Source of the DNA: a virus
Strand: one strand, 5' to 3'
Virus record (IMG/VR): IMGVR_UViG_3300042292_001231
Span: 1 to 64,000 of that record
Length of the DNA: 64,000 nt
A program made the position numbers and the translations under genes. The notes beneath the pieces are model-generated. The model was not told the origin of the DNA. It did no database searches and saw only the letters and a program-made list of their open reading frames with translations. This document shows positions 45,135 to 53,381 of the stretch, in pieces (the first letter of the stretch is position 1; every line of letters begins with the position of its first letter).

Positions 45135-46918
45135 TATATGTCAGTATCCTGTAAAGTTCTTCTTCCAAGGCTAATAAGAGCATTACGAACCGAGGGTTTA
45201 TGACTTGAATATTCTCCTCGTCTATCAGTCTCAACATACAACCAACGATTTTTGATTGCGCTAAACTTATAGAGACGAGCAGGGATGTTTGTAGAACTTT
45301 CATAGTTGAGGCGATAGTATTCACCATCAGTTGCAACCGTGATGTCTGGAAGTTTGTAACCTTCACCATAAGGTTCTCCGTTTGGTGGAAGTCCGTTCTC
45401 AACATACATATTCGTTTGCTGAGGAGCTATCTTATCTTTCCATGGTTCAGGGATACGAGTGTCTAAATCAGTAATGTCTTCACCAACTTCAGGAACTGCT
45501 GCTTGGGACTCGACTTTAGTCGTTTCGCTTGCACGTAATGAAGTCGTTTCAATTTGAGTGATAGACTCGAAGAAAGAACCATCGCTTACGCGTTGAACAG
45601 CTTCTTCTGGCATTGGAAGAATGTCTCGTACTTCAATAGAAGGAATAAGCTGAATTGCTTGGAAGCGATAAAGCATTGGTTTCCATTGAGCAGAATAACC
45701 ATCAGCACTCCATCCAGTGTCAGTGACTTCAAGATACTTTTTAACAGGCATCAAGTTATGGTCATATGCAAGTTCAGGTGTCACTTCAATGACATCGCCT
45801 GTTACAACGGGTCTTCCTAACAGTTGGACCATACGAGCGAATGAACACGTAAAGACATATTGGTCAAGGATTGAAAAGCCAAACTTGCCAAGGTCGCCAA
45901 TGCTATCAAACGGTTGGTATTGACATTTGAGTGTGATGGAGTTCTGTGCATAGTCTCTATCACGATTTTCAAGGAACAAAGTGTCTTGAATGTTGTTGAT
46001 GTTTGTTGATTGATAGTCTATCAGTTCAAGCTTTATGACTTCCCAATAGTCAGTGATTCCTCCATTGAACATCAACGGAACTATTCGCCAAAAAGGTGAA
46101 GGCACACTAGGTCTTATTGCAATAGTTTCAACATTTGCACTATTTGGTAGATTGACAATGTCTACGCGAAGCCAATTGAGTTCAAGTTTTATCGTAAAGG
46201 TATCACCTACACTGAACGGAATGCTGCCTGGTTGAATGGTAAAGCGAACATCTTGATTAGCATAATGAACTCCAACAGTTGCATTAGGCTGAGGACCACG
46301 AATTGAGCTAAAGACTGAAAATGAAGTAGGCGTTAATGCAGTAACCAAGATGGTACATTCAGACGGATTGAAGCCAGGTTGGATATTGACCAAAAGTCCG
46401 TTGCCAGAACCAATGAATGTGTTAGACGCTTTTAGCTCGCCTGTCGCTCTATCAACACGGACTTGTAATGCTCGGTTTTGAGCAAGTGGTCCTTGTTGGA
46501 TTTTAAGAGTTGTGATGTGATGCGAAAGCTTAGCAGGTGGAGCACTTGATGCTTGACCCGTAATCGCTGATTTGACTGTTCCAAAGTTGTAGCCAAGATA
46601 CGCTGGAGTCGATACAACTAGTGACCCAACTTGAGCAGAATGCCACGAAGTTGAGCTAATGTCAAATGCATTAGACGCATCAGACCCTGCCCCAGCACCA
46701 CTTGAAAGTGGGTAACCCTGACCAGTTAGGTCTATCAATCGGCCTTGTTCGTGAACTCCAAGTAGCTTGAAAATGTTGATTGGGGCACCTGCTATCTCAA
46801 GGCTTTCGGCAATCAGGTTCTCAGTAAACTTTTCATCAAGCTTAGTACAATCATTCTGCATCGTCCAATCGCCGAAGCAAAAGTCTGCAGGTGGAACATA
46901 AGGAGTAATTTCGGCCAT
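45134..46918 (-). CDS. neck protein, T4 gp14-like, with large insertion
   Basis: 594 residues, more than twice T4 gp14. Position between gp13-like and gp15-like genes, the NLIAESLEIAGAPINIFKL segment near 34 (gp14 VAESIQMRGVECYYV) and the end region (MPVKKYLEVTDTGWSADGYS then QWKPMLYRF) support gp14. Residues 70-320 include an added beta domain. GATAAATAG upstream is a near late core. The assignment rests on synteny plus partial similarity. Confidence 0.7.
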   Translation of the reverse strand: MAEITPYVPPADFCFGDWTMQNDCTKLDEKFTENLIAESLEIAGAPINIFKLLGVHEQGRLIDLTGQGYPLSSGAGAGSDASNAFDISSTSWHSAQVGSLVVSTPAYLGYNFGTVKSAITGQASSAPPAKLSHHITTLKIQQGPLAQNRALQVRVDRATGELKASNTFIGSGNGLLVNIQPGFNPSECTILVTALTPTSFSVFSSIRGPQPNATVGVHYANQDVRFTIQPGSIPFSVGDTFTIKLELNWLRVDIVNLPNSANVETIAIRPSVPSPFWRIVPLMFNGGITDYWEVIKLELIDYQSTNINNIQDTLFLENRDRDYAQNSITLKCQYQPFDSIGDLGKFGFSILDQYVFTCSFARMVQLLGRPVVTGDVIEVTPELAYDHNLMPVKKYLEVTDTGWSADGYSAQWKPMLYRFQAIQLIPSIEVRDILPMPEEAVQRVSDGSFFESITQIETTSLRASETTKVESQAAVPEVGEDITDLDTRIPEPWKDKIAPQQTNMYVENGLPPNGEPYGEGYKLPDITVATDGEYYRLNYESSTNIPARLYKFSAIKNRWLYVETDRRGEYSSHKPSVRNALISLGRRTLQDTDI

Positions 46919-46972
46919 GTTATGTGGTTATTCTACAATGTTTTAGATGATAGAGCTATTTATCACAACTTC

Positions 46973-46980
46973 TATAAATA
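46973..46980 (+). promoter_or_regulatory. T4-type late promoter core
   Basis: Exact TATAAATA about 55 bp before the structured region at 47035 and divergent from the gp14-like gene. Confidence 0.45.
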
Positions 46981-47049
46981 AAATAGCATCGACTCGATAC
47001 ACATTACGGATTTTAGTGTAAAATGGATAGAGTAGGTGTAATCAAACTG

Positions 47050-47143
47050 AGGAGACGAGAGCGCGAGTTTAAAGTGCTCACGGAAGTCAAACTTTCTCGT
47101 AAGGCAACAATGCTAAACGGACTTTACAACATTGTTGCTTTAC
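47050..47143 (+). ncRNA. structured RNA with 14-bp hairpin
   Basis: GTAAGGCAACAATG (47099-47112) pairs with CATTGTTGCTTTAC (47130-47143), 14 bp with one G-U and a 17-nt loop. Upstream CGAGA...TCTCG and GAGC/GCTC helices. No ORF. The rest of the 525-bp gap 46919-47443 holds promoters only. Confidence 0.45.
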
Positions 47144-47157
47144 TACATCATCTACTA

Positions 47158-47185
47158 TTTACATCAGGCGAAAACTTGTTATAAT
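47158..47185 (+). promoter_or_regulatory. sigma70-type promoter, first of three
   Basis: TTTACA (47158-47163), 16 bp, TATAAT (47180-47185), leader AGACACATATTC. Confidence 0.75.
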
Positions 47186-47284
47186 AGACACATATTCTGT
47201 TGAAACATTTACAAAATTGCTTCAACGGAAATAATCAAGTTTTTTATTGTAAAACATTCTTACAAAGTTCCACAAAAATAAATG

Positions 47285-47313
47285 TTTACATCGACAAAAA
47301 ACTAGATTATAAT
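47285..47313 (+). promoter_or_regulatory. sigma70-type promoter, second of three
   Basis: TTTACA (47285-47290), 17 bp, TATAAT (47308-47313). Confidence 0.75.
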
Positions 47314-47362
47314 AAATCTAACAAATGTTGTAAAAACTGATTTTAAAGCGATTGAAAAAATT

Positions 47363-47392
47363 TATACAGTCTGCAAAAAATTAGTTTATAAT
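47363..47392 (+). promoter_or_regulatory. sigma70-type promoter, third of three
   Basis: TATACA (47363-47368), 18 bp, TATAAT (47387-47392); weaker -35. It ends about 50 bp before the PEP-CTERM gene. Confidence 0.6.
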
Positions 47393-47443
47393 ATATCTAC
47401 TAAATGTTTTTATAACCACATAAGTTCGAGGAGTAAAGATGAG

Positions 47444-47818
47444 ATGAGACGAGTGGTAAGAAATTCGTTGTTAGTAACTGCTGCTTTATCTGCATTAGTA
47501 TTAACTACTGATGTAATGGCATCAAAGCATGATAAAAATCGTCATGATAAAAATCATCATGATAACAATCGTCATGATGAACATAATGAACAAATTTTCA
47601 AACAACCATTTGCAGGTAATACTCAAATCCAAACAAACAATGGCAATAACAATGGTGGCAATTTGCAAACCGGTGGAAATGGTGGTGGTAATAACGGTGT
47701 AGGTAATGGAAATGGTGGCCCAATTGTTCCGTCAGTTCCGGTGCCAGGTGCAGTATGGTTATTTGGTTCTGCATTAGTTGGGTTTGTAACAATTTCAAGG
47801 AATCGCAAGTCTAAGTAA
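47444..47818 (+). CDS. His-rich PEP-CTERM-type sorted protein
   Basis: 124 residues from ATG 47444 after GAGGAGTAAAG. Signal peptide (SLLVTAALSALVLTTDVMA), then a His/Asp/Asn repeat (HDKNRHDKNHHDNNRHDEHN) likely to bind metal, an Asn/Gly-rich linker, and a tail VPSVPVPGAVWLFGSALVGF followed by basic RNRKSK. The tail is the VP.PGA.WLFGS.L.G variant of PEP-CTERM, which host exosortase cuts to send proteins to the surface. Three promoters precede it. Confidence 0.82.
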   Translation: MRRVVRNSLLVTAALSALVLTTDVMASKHDKNRHDKNHHDNNRHDEHNEQIFKQPFAGNTQIQTNNGNNNGGNLQTGGNGGGNNGVGNGNGGPIVPSVPVPGAVWLFGSALVGFVTISRNRKSK

Positions 47819-48152
47819 GGGATTCAAAAGGAAATGTAGGAAAAATAGTCGCAATGATTATTTTAGTGAGGCATATTTTTGATATGCACGATATGGATAC
47901 AGTTGGATATGTATGTGAATACCTATTCCCAACAATGCACGATGAGTTGAACTGAGGAGAAAATAGTTTCTATGCGATGAGAATACTAAACTATTTTAGT
48001 AATTCTGAGGAGAATAATATAACACTATTTATGTTGTCTTATCTCTTGAAATCGGTTGAGAAATGAAATCAAATTTCATGGATGTGGAGTAATTGAGAGA
48101 AGGATAATATGAATAGTTTTTCTACTTAAAATTATCAAAGGAAAACTTCAAT

Positions 48153-48812
48153 ATGAAAACTTCAATCAAAATGTTAACTGCTGTAATCGCTACTTTGGCT
48201 GCTGGCGCTGTGTTTGCAGAAGGTTATGGTCACTATGGTCACGGTGTGACTTCAACTGACACTTCTTCATTCTCAGGTGTTTCTGTTTCTTCCGGTAGTG
48301 AAATCGCTGTTGTAGGTAACGGTGCAGCTTATTCAAACCAAATCGTAGGTGCAGGCGCTCAAAACACTGCAACTGCAGTTGCTGAAGCTGGTCACGGTTC
48401 TGTTGGAACTTTGGCTGCTACTTCAGGTTCAACCGGTGTATTGGCTGCTAGCCAATCAGATGCAATTGGACATGCTTATGTAGATGCTGGAACTAGTGCT
48501 GTTGCTGTTCAAGGTGGTTCTGCTGAAGCTAATGCTGCTAATCGTTATCATCACCCTTCTTTGAGTGCTGAAAGCGAAGCTGCTGTAGGTTCTGTAAGCG
48601 GTGCTGGTACAAACGAAAATGGTTTTGGTATAGCTGGTCAAGAAACCTCTGCTGGCAACATTGCTTGGGGTACTCGTGACGGACGTGGTGACACTGTAAG
48701 TACTTCTGCTGCTACTTTAGGTGGTACTTCTAACGAAGCGTTTAGCTTAGGTCAAGCTGGTTCATTAGGTTTCGCTGTAGAAGAAGGTGAAGTATTCTCA
48801 ATCGTTCGTTAA
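48153..48812 (+). CDS. exported Gly/Ala/Ser-rich protein
   Basis: 219 residues after AAGGAAAAC. Signal peptide (KMLTAVIATLAAGAVFA), then a low-complexity beta-rich mature part (SGVSVSSGSEIAVVGNGAAY and on) resembling extracellular matrix or curli-like proteins in composition only. The 334-bp gap before it (47819-48152) holds no clear gene. Confidence 0.7.
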   Translation: MKTSIKMLTAVIATLAAGAVFAEGYGHYGHGVTSTDTSSFSGVSVSSGSEIAVVGNGAAYSNQIVGAGAQNTATAVAEAGHGSVGTLAATSGSTGVLAASQSDAIGHAYVDAGTSAVAVQGGSAEANAANRYHHPSLSAESEAAVGSVSGAGTNENGFGIAGQETSAGNIAWGTRDGRGDTVSTSAATLGGTSNEAFSLGQAGSLGFAVEEGEVFSIVR

Positions 48813-48857
48813 TACGAACTTTTGATTATACTAACTGCTTAGCGGTGTAAATTGAAT

Positions 48858-48892
48858 AGTGGGTGAGTATGTTTTTTATACTCACCCACTGT
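48858..48892 (+). terminator. terminator hairpin
   Basis: AGTGGGTGAGTAT-GTTTTTT-ATACTCACCCACT, 13 perfect bp, then GTTTATT. Confidence 0.8.
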
Positions 48893-48924
48893 TTATTCAA
48901 ATAATCTTTTTTAAAGGAAATGAC

Positions 48925-49554
48925 ATGAAAAAAATAATCGCAATTATCGCTTTGTTGTGTATTTCTGCAACTAGCTTTGCGGATGTGAACTCAGGTTCTG
49001 AAGCAAGATCGAATCAAACTCAAAGTGCCGGTGTTGCAGTTGGTGGTGAAGGTCGTGGTGCAGGTTTAGGTAATGATAACAGCGTAAACAATGTTGCTGC
49101 TTCTGATATGTCAAAAGCTGTTGGCTTTGCTGCTGCTCCTGCTTTGACAACTACTTTGACTGAAACCTGTATGGGTTCAACTTCAGTTGGTGGTGGTTTT
49201 TCTGGTGGTTCTTTCAGCTTTGGTACAACCTGGAGAGATTCAGCTTGCGTACGTCGTTTAGATGCTCGTGAGATTAAAACTTTCGGCGATGTTCAAGCTG
49301 CTAAAGAAATTATGTGTGACAGCGATTTAGTTCGTGAAGCATTTAAACGTGTTGGCCGTCCTTGTGCTGAAGACGGTGGTATCTATACTGTAGCGGCTCC
49401 TGCTCCTGCTCCAGCACCTGTTGCTGAAGTTGTAAAAGAAGTGCCTGCTCCTGCTACTGATGCAGTTGTTCGTGATGACCAAGATGAAGTTGCAAAACGT
49501 ACTCAAGAAATCTTGAATCAACTTGAACAAGCTCAAGCTTCACGCACTTACTAA
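48925..49554 (+). CDS. exported protein with Ala/Pro linker and coiled tail
   Basis: 209 residues from ATG 48925 after AAAGGAAATG. Signal peptide (KKIIAIIALLCISATSFA). Gly-rich start; middle domain with four Cys (ETCMGS, DSACVRRLDAREI, IMCDSDL, GRPCAEDGG); Pro/Ala linker (APAPAPAPVAEVV); helical end. Probably periplasmic, disulphide-bonded. Not recognised. Confidence 0.7.
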   Translation: MKKIIAIIALLCISATSFADVNSGSEARSNQTQSAGVAVGGEGRGAGLGNDNSVNNVAASDMSKAVGFAAAPALTTTLTETCMGSTSVGGGFSGGSFSFGTTWRDSACVRRLDAREIKTFGDVQAAKEIMCDSDLVREAFKRVGRPCAEDGGIYTVAAPAPAPAPVAEVVKEVPAPATDAVVRDDQDEVAKRTQEILNQLEQAQASRTY

Positions 49555-49596
49555 GAATAAGACTTACCGGTAAGTTTTAAATCTTAGACACAATAC

Positions 49597-49642
49597 AAAC
49601 TGCTGGTGTTGGATTTCGGTCTGATAACCGGCAGTTTTTGTT
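49597..49642 (+). terminator. intrinsic terminator
   Basis: AAACTGC-TGGT ... ACC-GGCAGTTT followed by TTGTTT, after the gene at 48925. Confidence 0.65.
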
Positions 49643-49658
49643 TATACCTACAGAGGTT

Positions 49659-50243
49659 ATGAATCAAATGTTTAAACATTCATCGTTGTTGTTAGTAATA
49701 GGTATTAGCATATTCTTAAGTACAGGTTGTATGACTATACAAGAATACGATGCTGAAAAATTAGAATATGATCAAATCAATAAAGTCAAAAACGCTCAGA
49801 AGAAAAAAGAAGACCCGTTTGTATCTGAAAAAACTGCAGACTATGTAAAGGTAAAAGAAGAAGATGATGTAGTTATTGAAGCTGTTCGTTCAGCACCAAT
49901 TGAACATCGTGGTGTTAAACTCGATGTATGGGTTATCAATGGAAATAATAAATCTTCTACTCCAAAATGTGTTACTATAGATTGGAGATTACAAGATTTT
50001 ACATTTGAAACTTCTCTTCCATATGAGTTCTTAATTGACAAAAATGCATTTATCAAAATCGGTAAAATGACTCAAACTATTTGGGCTTTTGACGATGTTG
50101 CAATTGCAATACCCCCATCGGGTTATATCAATGAAATGAGAGTTCGTGATGCAGATTATGAAAAAACTACTAATCGTTTAACCTGTGATACTCTTGAAGA
50201 AGATATCCAAACTCCAGAAGAAAAAGATACATTAGAACTATGA
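49659..50243 (+). CDS. lipoprotein
   Basis: 194 residues from ATG 49659 (ATG 49668 also possible; AGAGG lies just upstream). Signal peptide with lipobox STGC. Lys/Glu-rich linker, then a beta domain (VKLDVWVINGNNKSSTPKCV, TIDWRLQDFTFETSLPYEF). Overlaps the transpeptidase gene by 4 nt. Function unknown. Confidence 0.68.
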   Translation: MNQMFKHSSLLLVIGISIFLSTGCMTIQEYDAEKLEYDQINKVKNAQKKKEDPFVSEKTADYVKVKEEDDVVIEAVRSAPIEHRGVKLDVWVINGNNKSSTPKCVTIDWRLQDFTFETSLPYEFLIDKNAFIKIGKMTQTIWAFDDVAIAIPPSGYINEMRVRDADYEKTTNRLTCDTLEEDIQTPEEKDTLEL

Positions 50244-50734
50244 AATCAGTATTTGCCTTTTTGATAACGATTAGCTTTTCGCAGTTAGTAACAGCCTCTA
50301 CTGACAAAGATCCTGTTATTATCGCGGATAAAAAACAAGCAACGATATCAGTATTTTATCCTGAAACTGGTCAAAAAATTACTCAACCAGCTTTATTTGG
50401 TAAAGTGAAATCTGATAAGCTAGATATGAATGTATATGATTATCCGTCTAAAACGAACTATGTCACTCCATCAGGTTCGTTCAAAACATCTAAAACTTTT
50501 TCATGGCGATTAGGTGAAGATATGCTAGTTTTTATCAAAGGTCAGAATGCAGTTGCAGCTATTCATCCACTTTGGAAGGGGAATCCTGACCAAAAAAGAA
50601 TTGAAAGATTGAAAAGTCCGCAAATAGATGATAACCGTATTACCGGTGGATGTATCAATGTTGATTCTGATTTCTTCTATCAAAAATTGAATACTTTGCC
50701 TGAAGGAACACTGCTAATCGTATTACCTGAATAA
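50240..50734 (+). CDS. L,D-transpeptidase (YkuD)-like exported protein
   Basis: 164 residues. Signal peptide (SVFAFLITISFSQLVTAS). The C-terminal part has TPSGSFKTS near 79, AIHPLWKG near 110 and NRITGGCINVDSDFF near 135-149, matching the H and (S/T)xGC(I)N/R catalytic pattern of YkuD enzymes, with the nucleophile in GGC. Such enzymes crosslink peptidoglycan or attach Lpp. The motif is slightly degenerate. Confidence 0.68.
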   Translation: MKSVFAFLITISFSQLVTASTDKDPVIIADKKQATISVFYPETGQKITQPALFGKVKSDKLDMNVYDYPSKTNYVTPSGSFKTSKTFSWRLGEDMLVFIKGQNAVAAIHPLWKGNPDQKRIERLKSPQIDDNRITGGCINVDSDFFYQKLNTLPEGTLLIVLPE

Positions 50735-50771
50735 ACTTATAACCACATTTCTCACAAAGGAGAACTTAATT

Positions 50772-51068
50772 ATGAAATACTTACTAACCCTTTTACTTAT
50801 CAGTGCTAACGTTTGTTTTGCACAACCTGTAGTTGTTACCCCTAAAACGGCTGCAGCCGCAACTGTAGTAAATGAATCAACCATGACAAACAATCCTGAC
50901 CGTCGTCGTGTTGCCGGAAGTGCTATGATTCTAAAAACTGATGGTGTTATCGACGATGCAACTATTCCAAAAATTGAAACACCTGAATCTGATGTACCGT
51001 CTAATGTTATCAATCCTCCATTACCTGAATTAGAATTCCCAAAATTAGAGCTTTCAATTATCGACTAA
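50772..51068 (+). CDS. small exported protein
   Basis: 98 residues after AAAGGAGAAC. Signal peptide (KYLLTLLLISANVCFA), Pro-rich acidic mature chain (PPLPELEFPKLELSIID). Ends 1 nt before the next family gene. Not recognised. Confidence 0.65.
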   Translation: MKYLLTLLLISANVCFAQPVVVTPKTAAAATVVNESTMTNNPDRRRVAGSAMILKTDGVIDDATIPKIETPESDVPSNVINPPLPELEFPKLELSIID

Positions 51069-51069
51069 A

Positions 51070-51768
51070 ATGAGTTCGTTATCGATGGATAAGTTTAGAG
51101 AATTGTTTTTAGGTCAATTTGAGCCTGACTATTCTCAATCATACTTTGGAGACAGTGAACCGAATGTCAGTAAGATGACATTTTCCTCAGGGATGAGGAT
51201 TTCTGTCAAAACAATGTATGATAATTATGTGGGTACCGCTTTTAATAATTGGCAATATAATGTTCCATCAAGAGTTCAACAAAAACAACTTATAACATTT
51301 GAAAAAGTTCGTGGTAATATTGATTCCTGTATTCCAGATAGTCAGAAGAACGAGTTTTATCGATTACTTTCTTCCGTGGATGGCGATGTGATTGTTGAAG
51401 GAAATCTAACTTCTTTTGAAGGCATTCCAAAGAAAATCAATGGAAGATTAGATTTATCAAGATGTCAATCATTACATTCTTTATCTGGCATTGATAAGTA
51501 CTTTGGTAAAGATGGCTTTATTGCTGAACGATTACCTTTACCAAGTACTCTTGGATATGCAATTCTTGGAGTACTAAAAATACCAAAACTAATAGGAATT
51601 AGTTTCAATGATGAATTTGGTGTATCTGAAGTTGGCACTCCTAATGAACGAGTAAATGCTTTACGAACTCTGTCAGATATTGTCAATAGTCATATGAAAT
51701 CAAAAGATGTAATTACGTGTCAACGTGAACTTATTGAAAACGATTTTGACGAGTATGCTACTTTTTAG
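51070..51768 (+). CDS. outlying member of the CQRELIE paralog family
   Basis: 232 residues (ATG 51085 would give MDKFRELFLGQ, closer to the family start). Leucine-rich-like units (LTSFEGIPKKINGRLDLSRC, LHSLSGIDKYFG), the family core AILGVLKIPKLIGI, and C-terminus VITCQRELIENDFDEYATF. Convergent with the gp13-like gene. Confidence 0.75.
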   Translation: MSSLSMDKFRELFLGQFEPDYSQSYFGDSEPNVSKMTFSSGMRISVKTMYDNYVGTAFNNWQYNVPSRVQQKQLITFEKVRGNIDSCIPDSQKNEFYRLLSSVDGDVIVEGNLTSFEGIPKKINGRLDLSRCQSLHSLSGIDKYFGKDGFIAERLPLPSTLGYAILGVLKIPKLIGISFNDEFGVSEVGTPNERVNALRTLSDIVNSHMKSKDVITCQRELIENDFDEYATF

Positions 51769-53279
51769 CCTAATAAGAAAGCAACATTTCCGCCACCTAC
51801 GTTGTTGCCAACTTCAAAATCGTTCATCTGTCTCATAAGTTCTGTATACATGGTTTCTGACTTCTGGAGTAACATGTCACCATTTAATGTCAATCCACCA
51901 CCTGCTCCAGGTAACGTACCAAACTTAGAACGGTTCATCCCTAACATCTCCCAGCATTTCGCTAATGCCCAGTCGCGTATCCAATTCTTAGCCCATCTAT
52001 CTGTCAATAACTCTTGCTCAGAACGTTCCATAAAGCATTCTAATACTACTTTCTCATCTTTATAGATTTTGCGAAGTATATTAAATTCTCGCTTAGCTTC
52101 ATTCCATTCAAATGGCCAATCTGCTGCAAAGATTTTACCATACTCTTCTGCAAGTTGTTGAGCTAAGTGAATTGAAAGAATATCAATCTGACTTCCATAG
52201 AAAAACTGATTGTAAAAGATTTGCGAATAGATACCATTATCTCCACCCAATACATTCAAACCGATAGTGCTAACACGATGAGCTTTATAGATGTCAACTA
52301 TTCTATCAGTTCCAACTGTCGGGTCATTCATGTAATAAGCATTTTGTCCAGCTGTAACAGTAAAGAAAATATGTCTTCTTTCATATGCATTATCAGCACG
52401 TCTTCTAAACTCAGATAGTGAAATGTCGATAGCAGTCTCAAAATTTTCTTCCTTCAATTCGACACATACTGAAGGCCAACCAAGTTGTGCTTTCAATACA
52501 TTGACCAATCGAACTCGTTCGTCTAACGAACCTGTCGTGCCGATTGGAACCTTATCATATGAAGGGGTTCCCACTTGGTCAACGTTAGCTTGTATCCATT
52601 GAACCGCATTCCATACATATAAGATATGTGTGTTTAAGTTATAGAAGAACTCACCAGCAATTGGAGAGGTTGGAAAAGCATGACCTGTTTTGACTGTACC
52701 TGCACTTGCAGGTATCCATGCAGCACCGTTCCACATTGATACAGAATTTGACACAGGGTTATAGAAGACCTGTCCAACTGTTGGATTGAGTGGAGGTGTT
52801 GTTGATTGAGGAATTGAACCAGTATATCCATCAACATTATGTTCAGCTCGTGACCCATCTAGTGCATATGATTTTGAACCAAATGGATAGTACTGAATGA
52901 CATTAGTACATATATGAATAGATGCGTAATAGACTTCGTTAGGGTCAGCATTAGTAATAGTAACCGATTGAGTAGTAAGAGGGTCTTGAAATATCCAATA
53001 ATTTGCAGATACTACTTGAGCGCCACCTATTGTATCAGCTGCAACTAATAAGTCAGTTGAACTCGTGTAACGAACACCATCGACAGGTTGTTGAGCAACT
53101 TCTAATGGAGAGGTCGAAAGAAGAACGACTTGACCTTTATAAGCAATGGTTGATGTTGGAATTGTCCAAGACAATTGAACTGTCGTTGGAGTAGGGCGAG
53201 TTAAGGTAAGAGTGACTGCTCGCCCTTCAGCCCAAAGTTCAGCAGTTGAAAATTCGTTATTGTCATTGATTGTTGTCAT
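51765..53279 (-). CDS. neck protein, T4 gp13-like, with N-terminal extension
   Basis: 504 residues against 309 in T4. The C-terminal half matches gp13: VLKAQLGWPSVCVELKEENF near 256, and RWAKNWIRDWALAKCWEML, then GGGLTLNGDMLLQKSE near 430-475 (T4 RWVKDYATALAKELNG, GGVTIDGQRLIEEA), ending AFLLG. The first ~240 residues are added: a fibronectin-III-like domain, then two repeats of the form G..FYN.....S.WNG..WI. These may be surface decorations of the neck. Ends convergent with 51768. Confidence 0.82.
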   Translation of the reverse strand: MTTINDNNEFSTAELWAEGRAVTLTLTRPTPTTVQLSWTIPTSTIAYKGQVVLLSTSPLEVAQQPVDGVRYTSSTDLLVAADTIGGAQVVSANYWIFQDPLTTQSVTITNADPNEVYYASIHICTNVIQYYPFGSKSYALDGSRAEHNVDGYTGSIPQSTTPPLNPTVGQVFYNPVSNSVSMWNGAAWIPASAGTVKTGHAFPTSPIAGEFFYNLNTHILYVWNAVQWIQANVDQVGTPSYDKVPIGTTGSLDERVRLVNVLKAQLGWPSVCVELKEENFETAIDISLSEFRRRADNAYERRHIFFTVTAGQNAYYMNDPTVGTDRIVDIYKAHRVSTIGLNVLGGDNGIYSQIFYNQFFYGSQIDILSIHLAQQLAEEYGKIFAADWPFEWNEAKREFNILRKIYKDEKVVLECFMERSEQELLTDRWAKNWIRDWALAKCWEMLGMNRSKFGTLPGAGGGLTLNGDMLLQKSETMYTELMRQMNDFEVGNNVGGGNVAFLLG

Positions 53280-53381
53280 ATGAGTAATATGTCCACGATA
53301 AAGTTATTGGATGATACGTATAAACTATTTATCAATAAATAACTTATCACTATAATCTAACTTATATCGGTTTGTACTCTC

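Noticed and set aside
47598-47808. Minus-strand His- and Pro-rich frames opposite the PEP-CTERM gene
   Set aside because: Low-complexity reflections of the Asn/Gly repeats on the other strand.
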